Positions 14,265-22,874 of a DNA stretch of 45,437 nt are shown piece after piece. Source of the stretch: Vulcanimicrobiota bacterium (GTDB lineage Bacteria; Vulcanimicrobiota; Vulcanimicrobiia; Vulcanimicrobiales; Vulcanimicrobiaceae). Position numbers and translations under genes: made by a program. The notes beneath the pieces are model-generated. The model worked only from the letters and a program-made list of their open reading frames with translations. It was not told where the DNA came from and made no database searches. The stretch is from contig JAFANA010000027.1 of the NCBI GenBank assembly GCA_019232905.1, positions 1 to 45,437 of the forward strand. The letters are read 5' to 3'. Every line of letters begins with the position of its first letter. Position 1 is the stretch's first letter.

Positions 14265-16399
14265 CAGCGTCCCATGGAATCCGGTGCGTCTTCGGTCGTC
14301 GAAATCTGACCGATCGACTCGACGCGCAGACCCGGCGCGATCTCCGAATACGACAGAACGACCAATTGCGGTGCTGCGCGTTCTGTAAGCCGCTTGAGCG
14401 CGAGCCGGACCGCCGGCGAGCAGAGCACGATCGGCGCGAGGCCGGCGTTCTGCGCGGTGGCAATCTGACGCGTCAGCGACGCATAGATGCGCGAGACCGT
14501 GTTCGGGTCGAGCAGCGCGTAGGCGTCCTCGCCGCGGCGAACCGCTTCGGAGAGCAACGACTCGAGACGCGGATCGACCGTGATGACCGAAAGTAAGCCG
14601 TTCTCAGCGTACTCGGCCGAAATGTGCCGAGCGAGCGCTGCACGGACTTTCTCCGTGAGGAAATCGATATCTTTGCTGACGCGTCCCGCGTCCGCGAGTG
14701 TTTCGAGAATCAAGACGAGATTGCGCACCGGAATGCGCTCGCGCAGCAGATTCTGCAACACACGCTGCACTTCGCCGACCGTCAACAGCGTCGGAACGAG
14801 CTCGTCGACGACGACCGGATAATGCGACTTGATGTTGTCGAGCAGCGCCGAGGTCTCTTGACGTCCGAGCAGATCGGGCGCATGACCCTTGATCAGTTCC
14901 GTGAGGTGCGTCGCGATGACGCTCGTCGGATCGATAACGGTGTATCCCGCCATCTCGGCTTCCGGACGCGCGTTTTCCGCGATCCAGAGTGCCGGCAATC
15001 CGAATGCGGGTTCGGTGGTAGGAATGCCGTCGATCGGAGCCGTTGCCGTGCCCGGATTCATCGCGAGCAGACGGCTCACCATGACTTCCGCCTGCGCGAC
15101 TTCGAGACCATAGATCTTGACGGTGTAGCTATTTGGACGCAGCTGCAAGTTGTCGCGCACGCGGATCGGCGGCACGACGACGCCGAGATCGCGCGCCGCG
15201 TGACGGCGGATCAACGTGATGCGCTCGAGCAGATCGCCGCCTTGATTGACGTCGACGAGCGGAATCAACCCGAAGCCTATTTCGAGCTCCATCGGATCGT
15301 ACGAAAGCAGCGGCACGACGCTTTCCGCCGGCTTCGCTGCCGGTGCAGCCGGCGCACCGGGAATCGATCCGGGCGCCGCGCCGGGCGGCAATCCCGCAAC
15401 CGTTGCGTTCGCTGCGCGACGGCGCGCGAAGTAGATCGTAAAGAGCACCGCCGACGCGACAAAGAGCATGGGTCGCGCAAGTCCGGCGAGACCAAAGAGC
15501 GCGGTCATGATCGCGGCAATCAGAATCGCGGTCGGCTGCGACGATAGCTGGCGGGTGATGTCGCTGCCGAAGTCGGACTCAGCGGCGGCGCGCGTGACGA
15601 TGATACCGGTCGCGGTCGAGATCAAGAGCGCCGGCACTTGCGTCACGATGCCTTCACCGACGGTCAGCAGCGTAAAGTGGCTCAACGCGTCAGGAACGCT
15701 CATGTGCTGCTGCACGATTCCGACGATGAATCCGCCGATGGTGTTGATCGCGACGATGATCACCGCGGCGATCGCGTCGCCGCGCACGAACTTGCTGGCA
15801 CCGTCCATCGCGCCGTAGAAGTCGGCGGCGCGCTGAATATCCTTGCGGCGTTGGCGAGCTTCGGCTTCCGTGATCAATCCTGCATTCAGGTCGGCGTCGA
15901 TCGCGAGTTGCTTACCGGGCATTGCGTCCAAAGTGAAGCGTGCCGCGACTTCGGCAACGCGGCCCGCACCGTTGGTAATGACGACGAATTGAATAATGAT
16001 GAGGATAAGGAAGATGATGAAGCCGACGGCGTAGTTGCCGCCCATCACGATCTGCCCGAAGAAATTGATCACCTCACCGGCGTAGCCATGAAGCAGAATC
16101 GCTCGCGTCGCCGTGATGTTGAGTGACAACCGGAAGAGCGTGATGATCAGCAGGAGCGTCGGGAACGCCGAAAACGCCAAAGCGTTTTCGGTGTAGAGCG
16201 CGGTGCCGATAATGATGAGCGCGAGCGAGATGTTGATCGTCAACAGCACGTCGAGTAAGAACGGCGGGATCGGGACGATCATCAGGAGGACGAGCATGAC
16301 CGACGCGCCCGCGATTAAAATCGGGGCCGCGCTGCCGAGCCGTTGCGCGAGCGTTCCGCCACCTTGCATCGGCGCGGCGGGAGCGCCTTGAACTGCCAT
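14264..16399 (-). CDS. flhA: Flagellar type III export gate protein FlhA
   Basis: 711 residues, normal size. The N-terminal half has about eight TM helices with the FHIPEP-family signatures FPTLLLIITLFRLSLN and MPGKQLAIDADLNAGLI. The C-terminal half is the cytoplasmic ring domain that docks chaperone-substrate complexes and couples export to the proton motive force. It lies in the order flhB-flhA with a TAATG overlap and is followed by the PilZ gene with a 1-bp overlap. A short Gln/Gly/Pro tail precedes the first helix. Confidence 0.98.
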   Translation of the reverse strand: MAVQGAPAAPMQGGGTLAQRLGSAAPILIAGASVMLVLLMIVPIPPFLLDVLLTINISLALIIIGTALYTENALAFSAFPTLLLIITLFRLSLNITATRAILLHGYAGEVINFFGQIVMGGNYAVGFIIFLILIIIQFVVITNGAGRVAEVAARFTLDAMPGKQLAIDADLNAGLITEAEARQRRKDIQRAADFYGAMDGASKFVRGDAIAAVIIVAINTIGGFIVGIVQQHMSVPDALSHFTLLTVGEGIVTQVPALLISTATGIIVTRAAAESDFGSDITRQLSSQPTAILIAAIMTALFGLAGLARPMLFVASAVLFTIYFARRRAANATVAGLPPGAAPGSIPGAPAAPAAKPAESVVPLLSYDPMELEIGFGLIPLVDVNQGGDLLERITLIRRHAARDLGVVVPPIRVRDNLQLRPNSYTVKIYGLEVAQAEVMVSRLLAMNPGTATAPIDGIPTTEPAFGLPALWIAENARPEAEMAGYTVIDPTSVIATHLTELIKGHAPDLLGRQETSALLDNIKSHYPVVVDELVPTLLTVGEVQRVLQNLLRERIPVRNLVLILETLADAGRVSKDIDFLTEKVRAALARHISAEYAENGLLSVITVDPRLESLLSEAVRRGEDAYALLDPNTVSRIYASLTRQIATAQNAGLAPIVLCSPAVRLALKRLTERAAPQLVVLSYSEIAPGLRVESIGQISTTEDAPDSMGR

Positions 16400-17466
16400 T
16401 AGGCTATCGTCTTCCTTTTCAGCTTGTAGACGAACGCAATGACCTGCGCGACCGCCGCATACATGTTCGGCGGAATCGCTCGGTCGAGTTCGACCTTATC
16501 GTAGAGCGTCCGCGCGAGCGGCGGATTCTCCATGATCGGAATGTTGTGTTCGCGTGCGAGATCGCGAATGCGCTTCGCGATCAAGTCGGCGCCTTTCGCG
16601 ATCACGACGGGCGCTTCCATCTGCATCTCGTCCCATTCCAGCGCGACGGCGAAGTGCGTCGGGTTCGTCACGACGACGGTCGCTCGCGGAACGGCCTGCA
16701 TCATGCGGCGGCGAGACGACTCGCGCTGGCGCTTCTTCATCGCGCCCTTGGCCTCGGGGTTACCTTCAGATTGCTTCCACTCGTCCTTGACCTCTTGTTT
16801 GGTCATCTTCAGGTTCTCTTCGAGTTGCCAACGCTCGTAGGCGTAATCGAGCAAACCGACGACGACGAGCAAGAGACCGAACTTCCACGCGATGCCGTAG
16901 ATCAGATTCATCATCCCTTGAATCATGCCGGCTGGCGACATGCCGCCAACCTGCGCGAAGAACGACATGTTCTTCGCAATCTCAATGTACAGAATCACGG
17001 CGACGATGCCTAGTTTCAGCAACTGCTTGCCGAGACTGACCAGAATCCGCTTACTGAACAGATTTTTGAAGCCGTTGATCGGATTGAGCTTTGCAAAAGA
17101 CGGCTTGATCGAATTCAGCGTGAACAGAAAACCGAATTGCGCGATGTTCGCAAGGATGCCGAAGAAAAACGCCAGCGCGAAGACGATCAGGACGATGAGG
17201 GCCACGCCCGAGGCGGCTTGCATGAAGAGGCCGCCCACCGAATGAATCGTCAGATCCGAGTGGTTCTCCGCGATGCGAGAAAAGTATCCGCGCATCGAAC
17301 CTTGCAACGAGTCCATCATCGGTTCGAAGAAGGCATGCAGAACAAGAACGACCGCAAGGAAGATAACGCTGCCGGCCAGCTCCGTACTGCGCGGAACTTG
17401 ACCTTTGCCGCGTGCCTCCTCGCGTCGCTTTGGAGTGGCCTTTTCGGTTTGTTCCGGCTTAGCCAT
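16399..17466 (-). CDS. flhB: Flagellar export switch protein FlhB
   Basis: 355 residues. Four TM helices follow the cytoplasmic start EKATPKRREEARGKGQVPRS. The C-terminal cytoplasmic domain carries the self-cleavage motif NPTH at 268-271, which cuts between Asn and Pro to switch substrate specificity from rod/hook to filament proteins. It is followed by flhA on an overlapping stop/start. Upstream, the expected neighbour fliR is separated by a gene on the opposite strand, so flhB probably needs a promoter of its own in the 17467-17607 gap. Confidence 0.98.
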   Translation of the reverse strand: MAKPEQTEKATPKRREEARGKGQVPRSTELAGSVIFLAVVLVLHAFFEPMMDSLQGSMRGYFSRIAENHSDLTIHSVGGLFMQAASGVALIVLIVFALAFFFGILANIAQFGFLFTLNSIKPSFAKLNPINGFKNLFSKRILVSLGKQLLKLGIVAVILYIEIAKNMSFFAQVGGMSPAGMIQGMMNLIYGIAWKFGLLLVVVGLLDYAYERWQLEENLKMTKQEVKDEWKQSEGNPEAKGAMKKRQRESSRRRMMQAVPRATVVVTNPTHFAVALEWDEMQMEAPVVIAKGADLIAKRIRDLAREHNIPIMENPPLARTLYDKVELDRAIPPNMYAAVAQVIAFVYKLKRKTIA

Positions 17467-17497
17467 CGGCGACGGTGACCTGCATGCTCCCTACAGT

Positions 17498-17591
17498 TTT
17501 CGGGTGAGGCTGCCGCAAGCCTGAGATGCTAGCTTCCCCGTCACAGGGGGAGCCACGCCGCGCTGTGCTAATAAGGGAGGCTGACCCGAAA
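17498..17591. other. Highly structured intergenic element between flhB and the propeller lipoprotein gene
   Basis: An 8-bp closing stem TTTCGGGT (17498-17505) / ACCCGAAA (17584-17591) encloses two hairpins: AGGCT/AGCCT (17507-17511 / 17518-17522) and GCTTCCCC/GGGGGAGC (17532-17539 / 17546-17553). It fills most of the divergent gap. It could be a REP-like palindromic repeat or a structured leader RNA of either flanking gene; I could not match it to a known riboswitch class. Confidence 0.5.
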
Positions 17592-17607
17592 GGAACACCC
17601 GTAACAG

Positions 17608-18642
17608 ATGACTCTGAAACAAACGCTGGCATGGTTCGCCGGCGCGGTCGCGGCCGTGCTTCTCGTGGCCTGCGGCAATGCGACCCCTATTACGAGCGGC
17701 AGCCCCACGCCCGCTCCGACGATCACGCCCTTCGTTTCGAGTGAGTATCCGACGCAGACGTCGGGAGCTCAGCCGGGTGGCGTCGTGACCGGCCCCGACT
17801 CAAACCTCTGGTTTACCGAGACGGCCGTCAACAAGATCGGGAAGCTCAACCAGCAGGCGCAGGTGAGCGAATACACGGTTCCGACAGCCGGTGCGTCCCC
17901 GCTGACGATCGCGACAGGACCCGACGGCGCGCTCTGGTTCACGGAGAACACGCAACCGAAGATCGGTCGCATCACGACCGCTGCGGGCGTCGTTACCGAG
18001 TACATGCTCACCAGCGCGCTTGCGATCGGGACGCCGACGCCGTGGGGCATCACCACAGGGCCCGACGGGGCGCTGTGGGTGACGGATCCCGGCACGAACG
18101 GCATTTGGAGCGTGACTACGGCCGGTGTTCCATCCTTCTATCCACTTGCGTCCGCCAACGCGGACCCGACCTCGATCACGACCGGCAACAATGGGGCGGT
18201 GTGGTTTCTTGAAGCAGGCGCAAATAAAGTCGGCACGATCGCCGTCAACAGTCCGCAGGGCACGCATCCGACGGAATACCCGGTGAGCGCCGGCGCGGGC
18301 CTCGGCGTGATCATCTCCGGCACCGATAACGCGCTCTGGTTTACCGAGCAATCGACGGACAAGATCGGCCGCATGACGACCAACGGCGTGTTGACGGCCG
18401 AGACTCCGCTCACCGGAGTGGTCGGTCCGTTCGGACTCGCTGCCGGCATCGACGGCAACTACTATATCGCCGACACGCAAGGCAGCGCGATCGCGCAATT
18501 CATCCCGAGCACCGGAAAAGTCTCGACATTTAAAACGATCACCAGCGCGTCGCAACCATACTTCCTGACGATCGGCCCGGACAGCGAAGTGTACTTCAGC
18601 GAAAAAGCCGCCTCAAGGATCGGCCAATTCCGGTACTTCTAA
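17608..18642 (+). CDS. Beta-propeller lipoprotein (virginiamycin B lyase-like fold)
   Basis: 344 residues with a lipoprotein signal (AAVLLVACG, lipidated Cys) and a Thr/Pro/Ser-rich spacer, then seven blades built on a G(P)DGALWFTE...KIGRIT repeat (GPDSNLWFTE, GPDGALWFTE, GPDGALWVTD, GNNGAVWFLE, GTDNALWFTE, GIDGNYYIAD, GPDSEVYFSE). The repeat is that of the Vgb/streptogramin-lyase family. The mature chain has only one His, so the His/Glu catalytic set of true Vgb is absent and antibiotic cleavage is unlikely; a surface binding or scaffold role is more probable. It is the only plus-strand gene inside the motility block and ends at a good terminator, so it is an independent unit. Confidence 0.9.
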   Translation: MTLKQTLAWFAGAVAAVLLVACGNATPITSGSPTPAPTITPFVSSEYPTQTSGAQPGGVVTGPDSNLWFTETAVNKIGKLNQQAQVSEYTVPTAGASPLTIATGPDGALWFTENTQPKIGRITTAAGVVTEYMLTSALAIGTPTPWGITTGPDGALWVTDPGTNGIWSVTTAGVPSFYPLASANADPTSITTGNNGAVWFLEAGANKVGTIAVNSPQGTHPTEYPVSAGAGLGVIISGTDNALWFTEQSTDKIGRMTTNGVLTAETPLTGVVGPFGLAAGIDGNYYIADTQGSAIAQFIPSTGKVSTFKTITSASQPYFLTIGPDSEVYFSEKAASRIGQFRYF

Positions 18643-18660
18643 CAACACACGCGTCCGCCA

Positions 18661-18688
18661 AAAGCCCGCTGAAGTTTCGGCGGGCTTT
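18661..18688. terminator. Bidirectional intrinsic terminator after the propeller gene
   Basis: AAAGCCCGC (18661-18669) pairs with GCGGGCTTT (18680-18688), with further pairing inside the loop. It is followed on the plus strand by TT and on the minus strand by a short T run. It closes the lipoprotein transcript and probably also the fliR-side transcript, since it lies between the two convergent ends. Confidence 0.75.
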
Positions 18689-18700
18689 TTATTGGAGTCG

Positions 18701-19480
18701 TTAGCCGTGCAAACTGCGCATAACCGCGTCCATTTGTTGGGCGACGGTTTGGAATAACTCCGGTCCGACCGTTGCCAGGAGGGGGAGGCTGATGGCCATC
18801 ATAACGAGGCCGACGCCGATTTGGAGCGGAAGGCCGATCACGAAGACGTTCATCTGCGGCGCTACGCGGGCCATGAACGCGAGCGCGATGTTCGTGAGAA
18901 ACAGCGCGGCGACCACGGGAGCGGCGATGCGGAACACGATGAGAAACGCCTGCGTGAAAAAGAGCGTAACGTTGCCGGCAAGGCTTGGATCGAGCGTGAT
19001 ATAGGGCAGCGGGACGAGGTTGAACGAGCCGGCCATGCCCTGAATCAGGAAATAGTGCGAATCGGTCGCGAGAAAAATAAGCGTCGCAATCGCGAGCTGG
19101 AATTCGCCGATGATCGTGACGTTCTGCTGCGTTGTCGGATTGATGACGTTCGCAATGGCGAAGCCGATCTGGAGGTCGATCAATTCGCCCGCAAACTGAA
19201 TTCCGGTGAAGACCAGCGACGCAACGAACCCGACGATCATGCCGAGCACGACTTGACTGACGCCGGCTAGCGCCAAGTCGTAGATGCCGTTTGAAAGATG
19301 TACGGGCGGAACGATGCGCCACAGTATGTACGACACGAGCAGACCGAAACCGAACCGCACCTGCGTCGGAATTTGCGGTGCGGAAAAGATCGGAAAGACA
19401 TAGAGCATCGTCGTTACGCGCAAAAAGACCAAGATAAAGGTCTCGAATTGCGCGGCGCTCAGCCCGAAGAGGTCGACCAT
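18701..19480 (-). CDS. fliR: Flagellar export gate protein FliR
   Basis: 259-residue membrane component of the FliPQR export gate. It begins with the typical Gln/Phe-rich opening FGLSAAQFETFILVFLRVTTML and has about six hydrophobic helices; EFQLAIATLIFLATDSHYFLI and the C-terminal ALAFMARVAPQMNVFVIGLPLQIG are family signatures. It follows fliQ by 13 bp in the standard fliO-P-Q-R order. It is the last gene before the opposite-strand insertion that splits this run from flhB. Confidence 0.97.
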   Translation of the reverse strand: MVDLFGLSAAQFETFILVFLRVTTMLYVFPIFSAPQIPTQVRFGFGLLVSYILWRIVPPVHLSNGIYDLALAGVSQVVLGMIVGFVASLVFTGIQFAGELIDLQIGFAIANVINPTTQQNVTIIGEFQLAIATLIFLATDSHYFLIQGMAGSFNLVPLPYITLDPSLAGNVTLFFTQAFLIVFRIAAPVVAALFLTNIALAFMARVAPQMNVFVIGLPLQIGVGLVMMAISLPLLATVGPELFQTVAQQMDAVMRSLHG

Positions 19481-19493
19481 CGGTTAGCGCGGC

Positions 19494-19763
19494 CTACCTG
19501 ATGAAGTTTGGAATGCTTGAAAAGATGCGCGACGTAAAGTCGGTCAGCATCGCAAGAATGAACGGCCCGAAGAACAGCAGTGCGAGCGCCGACACGAGAA
19601 TCTTCGGAATGAACGCGAGCGTCGGCTCCTGGATCTGCGTTACGGATTGGAAAAGCGACACGACGAGTCCGACGACCATGCTCAAAAGCAACACCGGCCC
19701 CGCCGCCATGAACGCAACGAAGAGCGCCTCACGCCCGATTGCGATCGCGTCGGCGAAATTCAC
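19494..19763 (-). CDS. fliQ: Flagellar export gate protein FliQ
   Basis: 89 residues, two TM helices in a hairpin (EALFVAFMAAGPVLLLSMVVGLVVSLFQSVTQIQEPTL is the family core). It forms the export gate with FliP and FliR. Its start overlaps the fliP stop by 4 bp. Confidence 0.97.
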   Translation of the reverse strand: MNFADAIAIGREALFVAFMAAGPVLLLSMVVGLVVSLFQSVTQIQEPTLAFIPKILVSALALLFFGPFILAMLTDFTSRIFSSIPNFIR

Positions 19764-20569
19764 GGGTGAAAGCTCTGGAAGAGCGCGCTCACCGTTAGGT
19801 CCCAGCCGTCGACGAGGATGAAGATCAGGATCTTGAACGGGAGCGAGATGATGACCGGCGGGATCATCATCATGCCCATGCTGAGCAAAATGCTCGCGAT
19901 GACCATGTCGATGACAATGAACGGAATGTAGATTGCGAAGCCGATCTCAAACGACGTCTTCAACTCCGAGAGCACGAACGCCGGGATCAGCAAGTACGTC
20001 GGCACGTCCTTTTGCGCGGCCGGCCGCGGCTCTTTGGAGATCGAGTAAAAGAGCTGGATGTCTTTCTCGCGCGTCTGCTTGAACATGAACGCGCGAAGCG
20101 GCGTCGCCGCGCGGTCGAGCGCGACCGATTGCGTGATCTGATTCTTTAGATACGGCTGTACCGCGTTCGTGTTCACATCGCGAATGACAGGATTCATGAC
20201 GAAAAACGTCAGCAGCAGCGCGAGACCGACGAGCACTTGGTTCGGCGGAACGCTCTGCGTGCCCATAGCGGTACGCACGAACGAGAGCACGACGATAATA
20301 CGCGTAAACGACGTTACCATCACGAGCAACGTCGGCGCGAGCGCCAACACCGTGAGCAGCAGCAGAATCTGCAACGCGCCGACGACTTGTTGCGGATTCT
20401 TTGCCTGTTCGACGCCGATGTTCACTTGCGGAATCGGCACCGTCGGCGCGGCCGGCGCGGTTTGCGCCGTCGCGATCGCCGGCACGATCCACATCATGAA
20501 AACGGCGAACGCGGCGCACAGTAACACGGGGCTATGGCGAGCCCACAGTTGTTTGATCACCTCGCGCAT
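19760..20569 (-). CDS. fliP: Flagellar export gate protein FliP
   Basis: 269 residues. The cleavable signal peptide usual for FliP (LLCAAFAVFMMWIVPAIATA) is followed by a periplasmic stretch and four TM helices. Signatures include TSFTRIIVVLSFVRTAMGTQSVPPNQVLVGLALLLTFF and FKILIFILVDGWDLTVSAL. FliP pentamers with FliQ and FliR form the export pore. It starts 2 bp after the fliO stop. Confidence 0.98.
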   Translation of the reverse strand: MREVIKQLWARHSPVLLCAAFAVFMMWIVPAIATAQTAPAAPTVPIPQVNIGVEQAKNPQQVVGALQILLLLTVLALAPTLLVMVTSFTRIIVVLSFVRTAMGTQSVPPNQVLVGLALLLTFFVMNPVIRDVNTNAVQPYLKNQITQSVALDRAATPLRAFMFKQTREKDIQLFYSISKEPRPAAQKDVPTYLLIPAFVLSELKTSFEIGFAIYIPFIVIDMVIASILLSMGMMMIPPVIISLPFKILIFILVDGWDLTVSALFQSFHP

Positions 20570-20571
20570 CG

Positions 20572-20925
20572 TTATCGTTTCCCGCGCAAGAACTTGAAGG
20601 CGTCCACGAGCGACGCGCGTTGAACGTCAATGAGCGATCGCTGCTCGGAGAGCCACGATTCGACGTCGTCCGGCGTCAGTTCACCGAGCGTCGTGACATG
20701 GCCGTTACCGGCGCCGAGCAGGTAGTACTGGTTACCGACTTTGACAACGTGCACGGCCGTGTGCTGCGCAAGAGCCGTCGATTCGAGTACGGTGACGAGG
20801 CGGCGATTCGCCGAGGCAAGGACGCGCCCACGCGCGAGACCGCGCACGAGCGCATAGAGGCCGCCGAGCATAAGCGCGACGACCACCAGCGCGAGAATGT
20901 AATTAACCCAAAAACTTCCGGACAT
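20572..20925 (-). CDS. fliO: Flagellar protein FliO
   Basis: 117 residues: one N-terminal TM helix (NYILALVVVALMLGGLYALV) and a small cytoplasmic domain with the FliO pattern LVTVLESTALAQHTAVHVVKVGNQYYLLGAG. FliO helps assemble the FliP ring. Called from the pattern and its place directly before fliP. Confidence 0.88.
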   Translation of the reverse strand: MSGSFWVNYILALVVVALMLGGLYALVRGLARGRVLASANRRLVTVLESTALAQHTAVHVVKVGNQYYLLGAGNGHVTTLGELTPDDVESWLSEQRSLIDVQRASLVDAFKFLRGKR

Positions 20926-20945
20926 GATACCAAGAACGCGGTGAG

Positions 20946-21866
20946 CTACGTTCCTACTTGAGGATTGAGTTCAGATATCTTCACCGCGTACTTGTCGTCG
21001 ACGACGACGACTTCCCCGCGCGCAATCAAGATGTTGTTGACGTAGAGATCGATCGGTTCGGCTGCGAGTTTGTCGAGCTCGAAGACCGTGCCCGACATCA
21101 GCGAAACGACTTCCCGCAGCGGCATCACGGTTTTGCCGAGCACCGCGCTGATCTGTAACGGCACGTCGTGCACGAGGTCGAGATTCGCCTGACCGGGTTG
21201 CGCCGTGCGCACGTGCGTCGGCTGCATCATCGTGTATTCGACACTCTGCGCGTTCGGCGCCGGTGCGGCGGACTTCGTTTTCGCAGGGCTCGCGGCAACG
21301 GGTTCGGGCTCACGAACGGGTGCCGGCGTTTCAGGAGCCGCCGCGGCGGACGATCCCGAACCGAGACCGAGTTTCGAGAGCGTAATCGCAGCGAAGTCGA
21401 TGCTGATCTTCGGAACGAGATTGGGACCGATGCCGACGCTGCCCTCGTACGACTCGAACGGCGGCGGCGGCAGCAGCGTTGCATCGCTGCACAGCGCCGC
21501 ATGCACGCCGTCGGCAGACGTGCCGACGTTCTTTGCAAGCGCCTCGATCATCGCCGTTGCAATCTGCGAAACGGTCTCCGACGCAATCGAAAGTTGCATC
21601 GGTCCCATTTCGCCCATGTCGTCCGTGCCGCCGAGCATCAGCCCGACGATCTGTTGCATATCGGAGGTTTGAAAGCGAACGACGACCTGCGCGCCGACCG
21701 ACGGAATCTCGGCGATCGTTACGAGTTCGTCACCATCGGTGCGGATCGATCCCTCGTGATCGCGCCGCGACGCGGGACTGATCGACGGGGGCGCTTCCAC
21801 CAACCGGCCGAGAACTGAGCCGGCCGCAGCCAGCATCGCATCGGCAAGCTGTTGTGTATCGGGCAT
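20946..21866 (-). CDS. fliY: Flagellar switch protein FliY/FliN
   Basis: 306 residues. The C-terminal about 80 residues are a FliN/SpoA domain (DLVHDVPLQISAVLGKTVMPLREVVSLMSGTVFELDKLAAEPIDLYVN) that builds the switch C-ring. The N-terminal about 165 residues resemble the CheC-like domain of FliY, but the phosphatase motif (E-x2-N helix) is not kept in LSIASETVSQIATAMIEALA. The two parts are joined by a Pro/Ala linker. CheY-P removal is therefore more likely done by the separate CheC. It follows fliM by 3 bp. Confidence 0.92.
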   Translation of the reverse strand: MPDTQQLADAMLAAAGSVLGRLVEAPPSISPASRRDHEGSIRTDGDELVTIAEIPSVGAQVVVRFQTSDMQQIVGLMLGGTDDMGEMGPMQLSIASETVSQIATAMIEALAKNVGTSADGVHAALCSDATLLPPPPFESYEGSVGIGPNLVPKISIDFAAITLSKLGLGSGSSAAAAPETPAPVREPEPVAASPAKTKSAAPAPNAQSVEYTMMQPTHVRTAQPGQANLDLVHDVPLQISAVLGKTVMPLREVVSLMSGTVFELDKLAAEPIDLYVNNILIARGEVVVVDDKYAVKISELNPQVGT

Positions 21867-21869
21867 GTA

Positions 21870-22865
21870 CTACTCGTCCTCGTTCCCTACGACGTGTGCA
21901 ACTTGCACCGCCAAGTGATCTTTGTTGATGCCGGGGAAAACCCGGAACTTCTCGCGATCGTTCACGCGCGCCAAAAGCGGCTCGTTCGTCGGCTTATCGA
22001 AGACGACGACATCGCCTTCGCGCAGGCTCACGAGATCGCGCAGCGACACCATCGTCTGGCCGAGTTCAACCTCGACTTCGACGTCGGCGCGCTCGACGTT
22101 GCGCGTGAGTTGCGCGATATCTTCTTCCGTCATGCCGCGCCCGGCCATCACGGTCGGCGACCATTGGAAGTCCGTGAGCTGCTGACTGATGGACTGCAAC
22201 ACCAAGTACGGTAAGCAGAAGTTCATCACGCCGGCCATGTCGCCGATCTTCAGCTCCATCGAAACGTACGCGACGATTTGATCGAGCGGAATGATACGCG
22301 GGATAAACTGCGGGTTCGAATCGAGCGCCTCGATCTTGAGCGAAAGCGTCAGCAGATAGTTCCACGACTCGCGATAGCTGTTGAGCATGCGTGCCATGAA
22401 CCGCTGCATCAGCGTCCGTTCGATGTCGGTGAGATCGCGCAGTTTGTTCGGGAACCATCCCGGTCCGCCGAGCAAGCGATCGATGATCGAAAAGACGAGA
22501 TTCAGGTCGACCTGCACGATGCCGCTGCCGGGCAGCGGATCCATCGAGAAGATCGCGAGAATCGACGGGATGCCGATCGACGCGATGAAATCGCCGTAGC
22601 TGATCTGTTCGATCGACACGATCGTTGCTTCGACGCGCGTGCGCAAGTAGACGGAGAGCGAGTTATTGAGAAGACGAGTAAAGTTCTCGTGCAGCGTCCG
22701 TAGCGTCTGCAGCTGATTGTTGGTGAACTTATCGAGGCGTTTGTTGAAGCGGAAGTCGAACGACTTTACGCGCCGTCCGTCGATCGCTTCCTTCGCGGGA
22801 GCGCCTCCGGTACCTGAGAGTTGATTGATAAGTGCATCAATCTCTTCTTGTGAAAGACTAGACAT
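21870..22865 (-). CDS. fliM: Flagellar motor switch protein FliM
   Basis: 331 residues. The N-terminal peptide LSQEEIDALINQL is the CheY-P binding segment. A middle CheC-like domain (about 45-225) contacts FliG, and a C-terminal SpoA domain (VEVEVELGQTMVSLRDLVSLREGDVVVFD) contacts FliN/FliY. It lies between motB and fliY; fliL, which usually sits between motB and fliM, is absent here. Confidence 0.97.
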   Translation of the reverse strand: MSSLSQEEIDALINQLSGTGGAPAKEAIDGRRVKSFDFRFNKRLDKFTNNQLQTLRTLHENFTRLLNNSLSVYLRTRVEATIVSIEQISYGDFIASIGIPSILAIFSMDPLPGSGIVQVDLNLVFSIIDRLLGGPGWFPNKLRDLTDIERTLMQRFMARMLNSYRESWNYLLTLSLKIEALDSNPQFIPRIIPLDQIVAYVSMELKIGDMAGVMNFCLPYLVLQSISQQLTDFQWSPTVMAGRGMTEEDIAQLTRNVERADVEVEVELGQTMVSLRDLVSLREGDVVVFDKPTNEPLLARVNDREKFRVFPGINKDHLAVQVAHVVGNEDE

Positions 22866-22874
22866 GCAGCGGAG

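Noticed and set aside
17498-17591. TPP, c-di-GMP or c-di-AMP riboswitch before the propeller gene
   Set aside because: A CTGAGAT string recalls the TPP element and GGGGGAGCCA recalls the c-di-AMP element. The paired conserved parts of those classes (for example the TPP 3' half) are missing.
17608-18642. Streptogramin (virginiamycin B) resistance gene
   Set aside because: The fold repeat fits, but the catalytic His/Glu set is not present (one His in the mature chain) and a lipobox is present; resistance is not supported.
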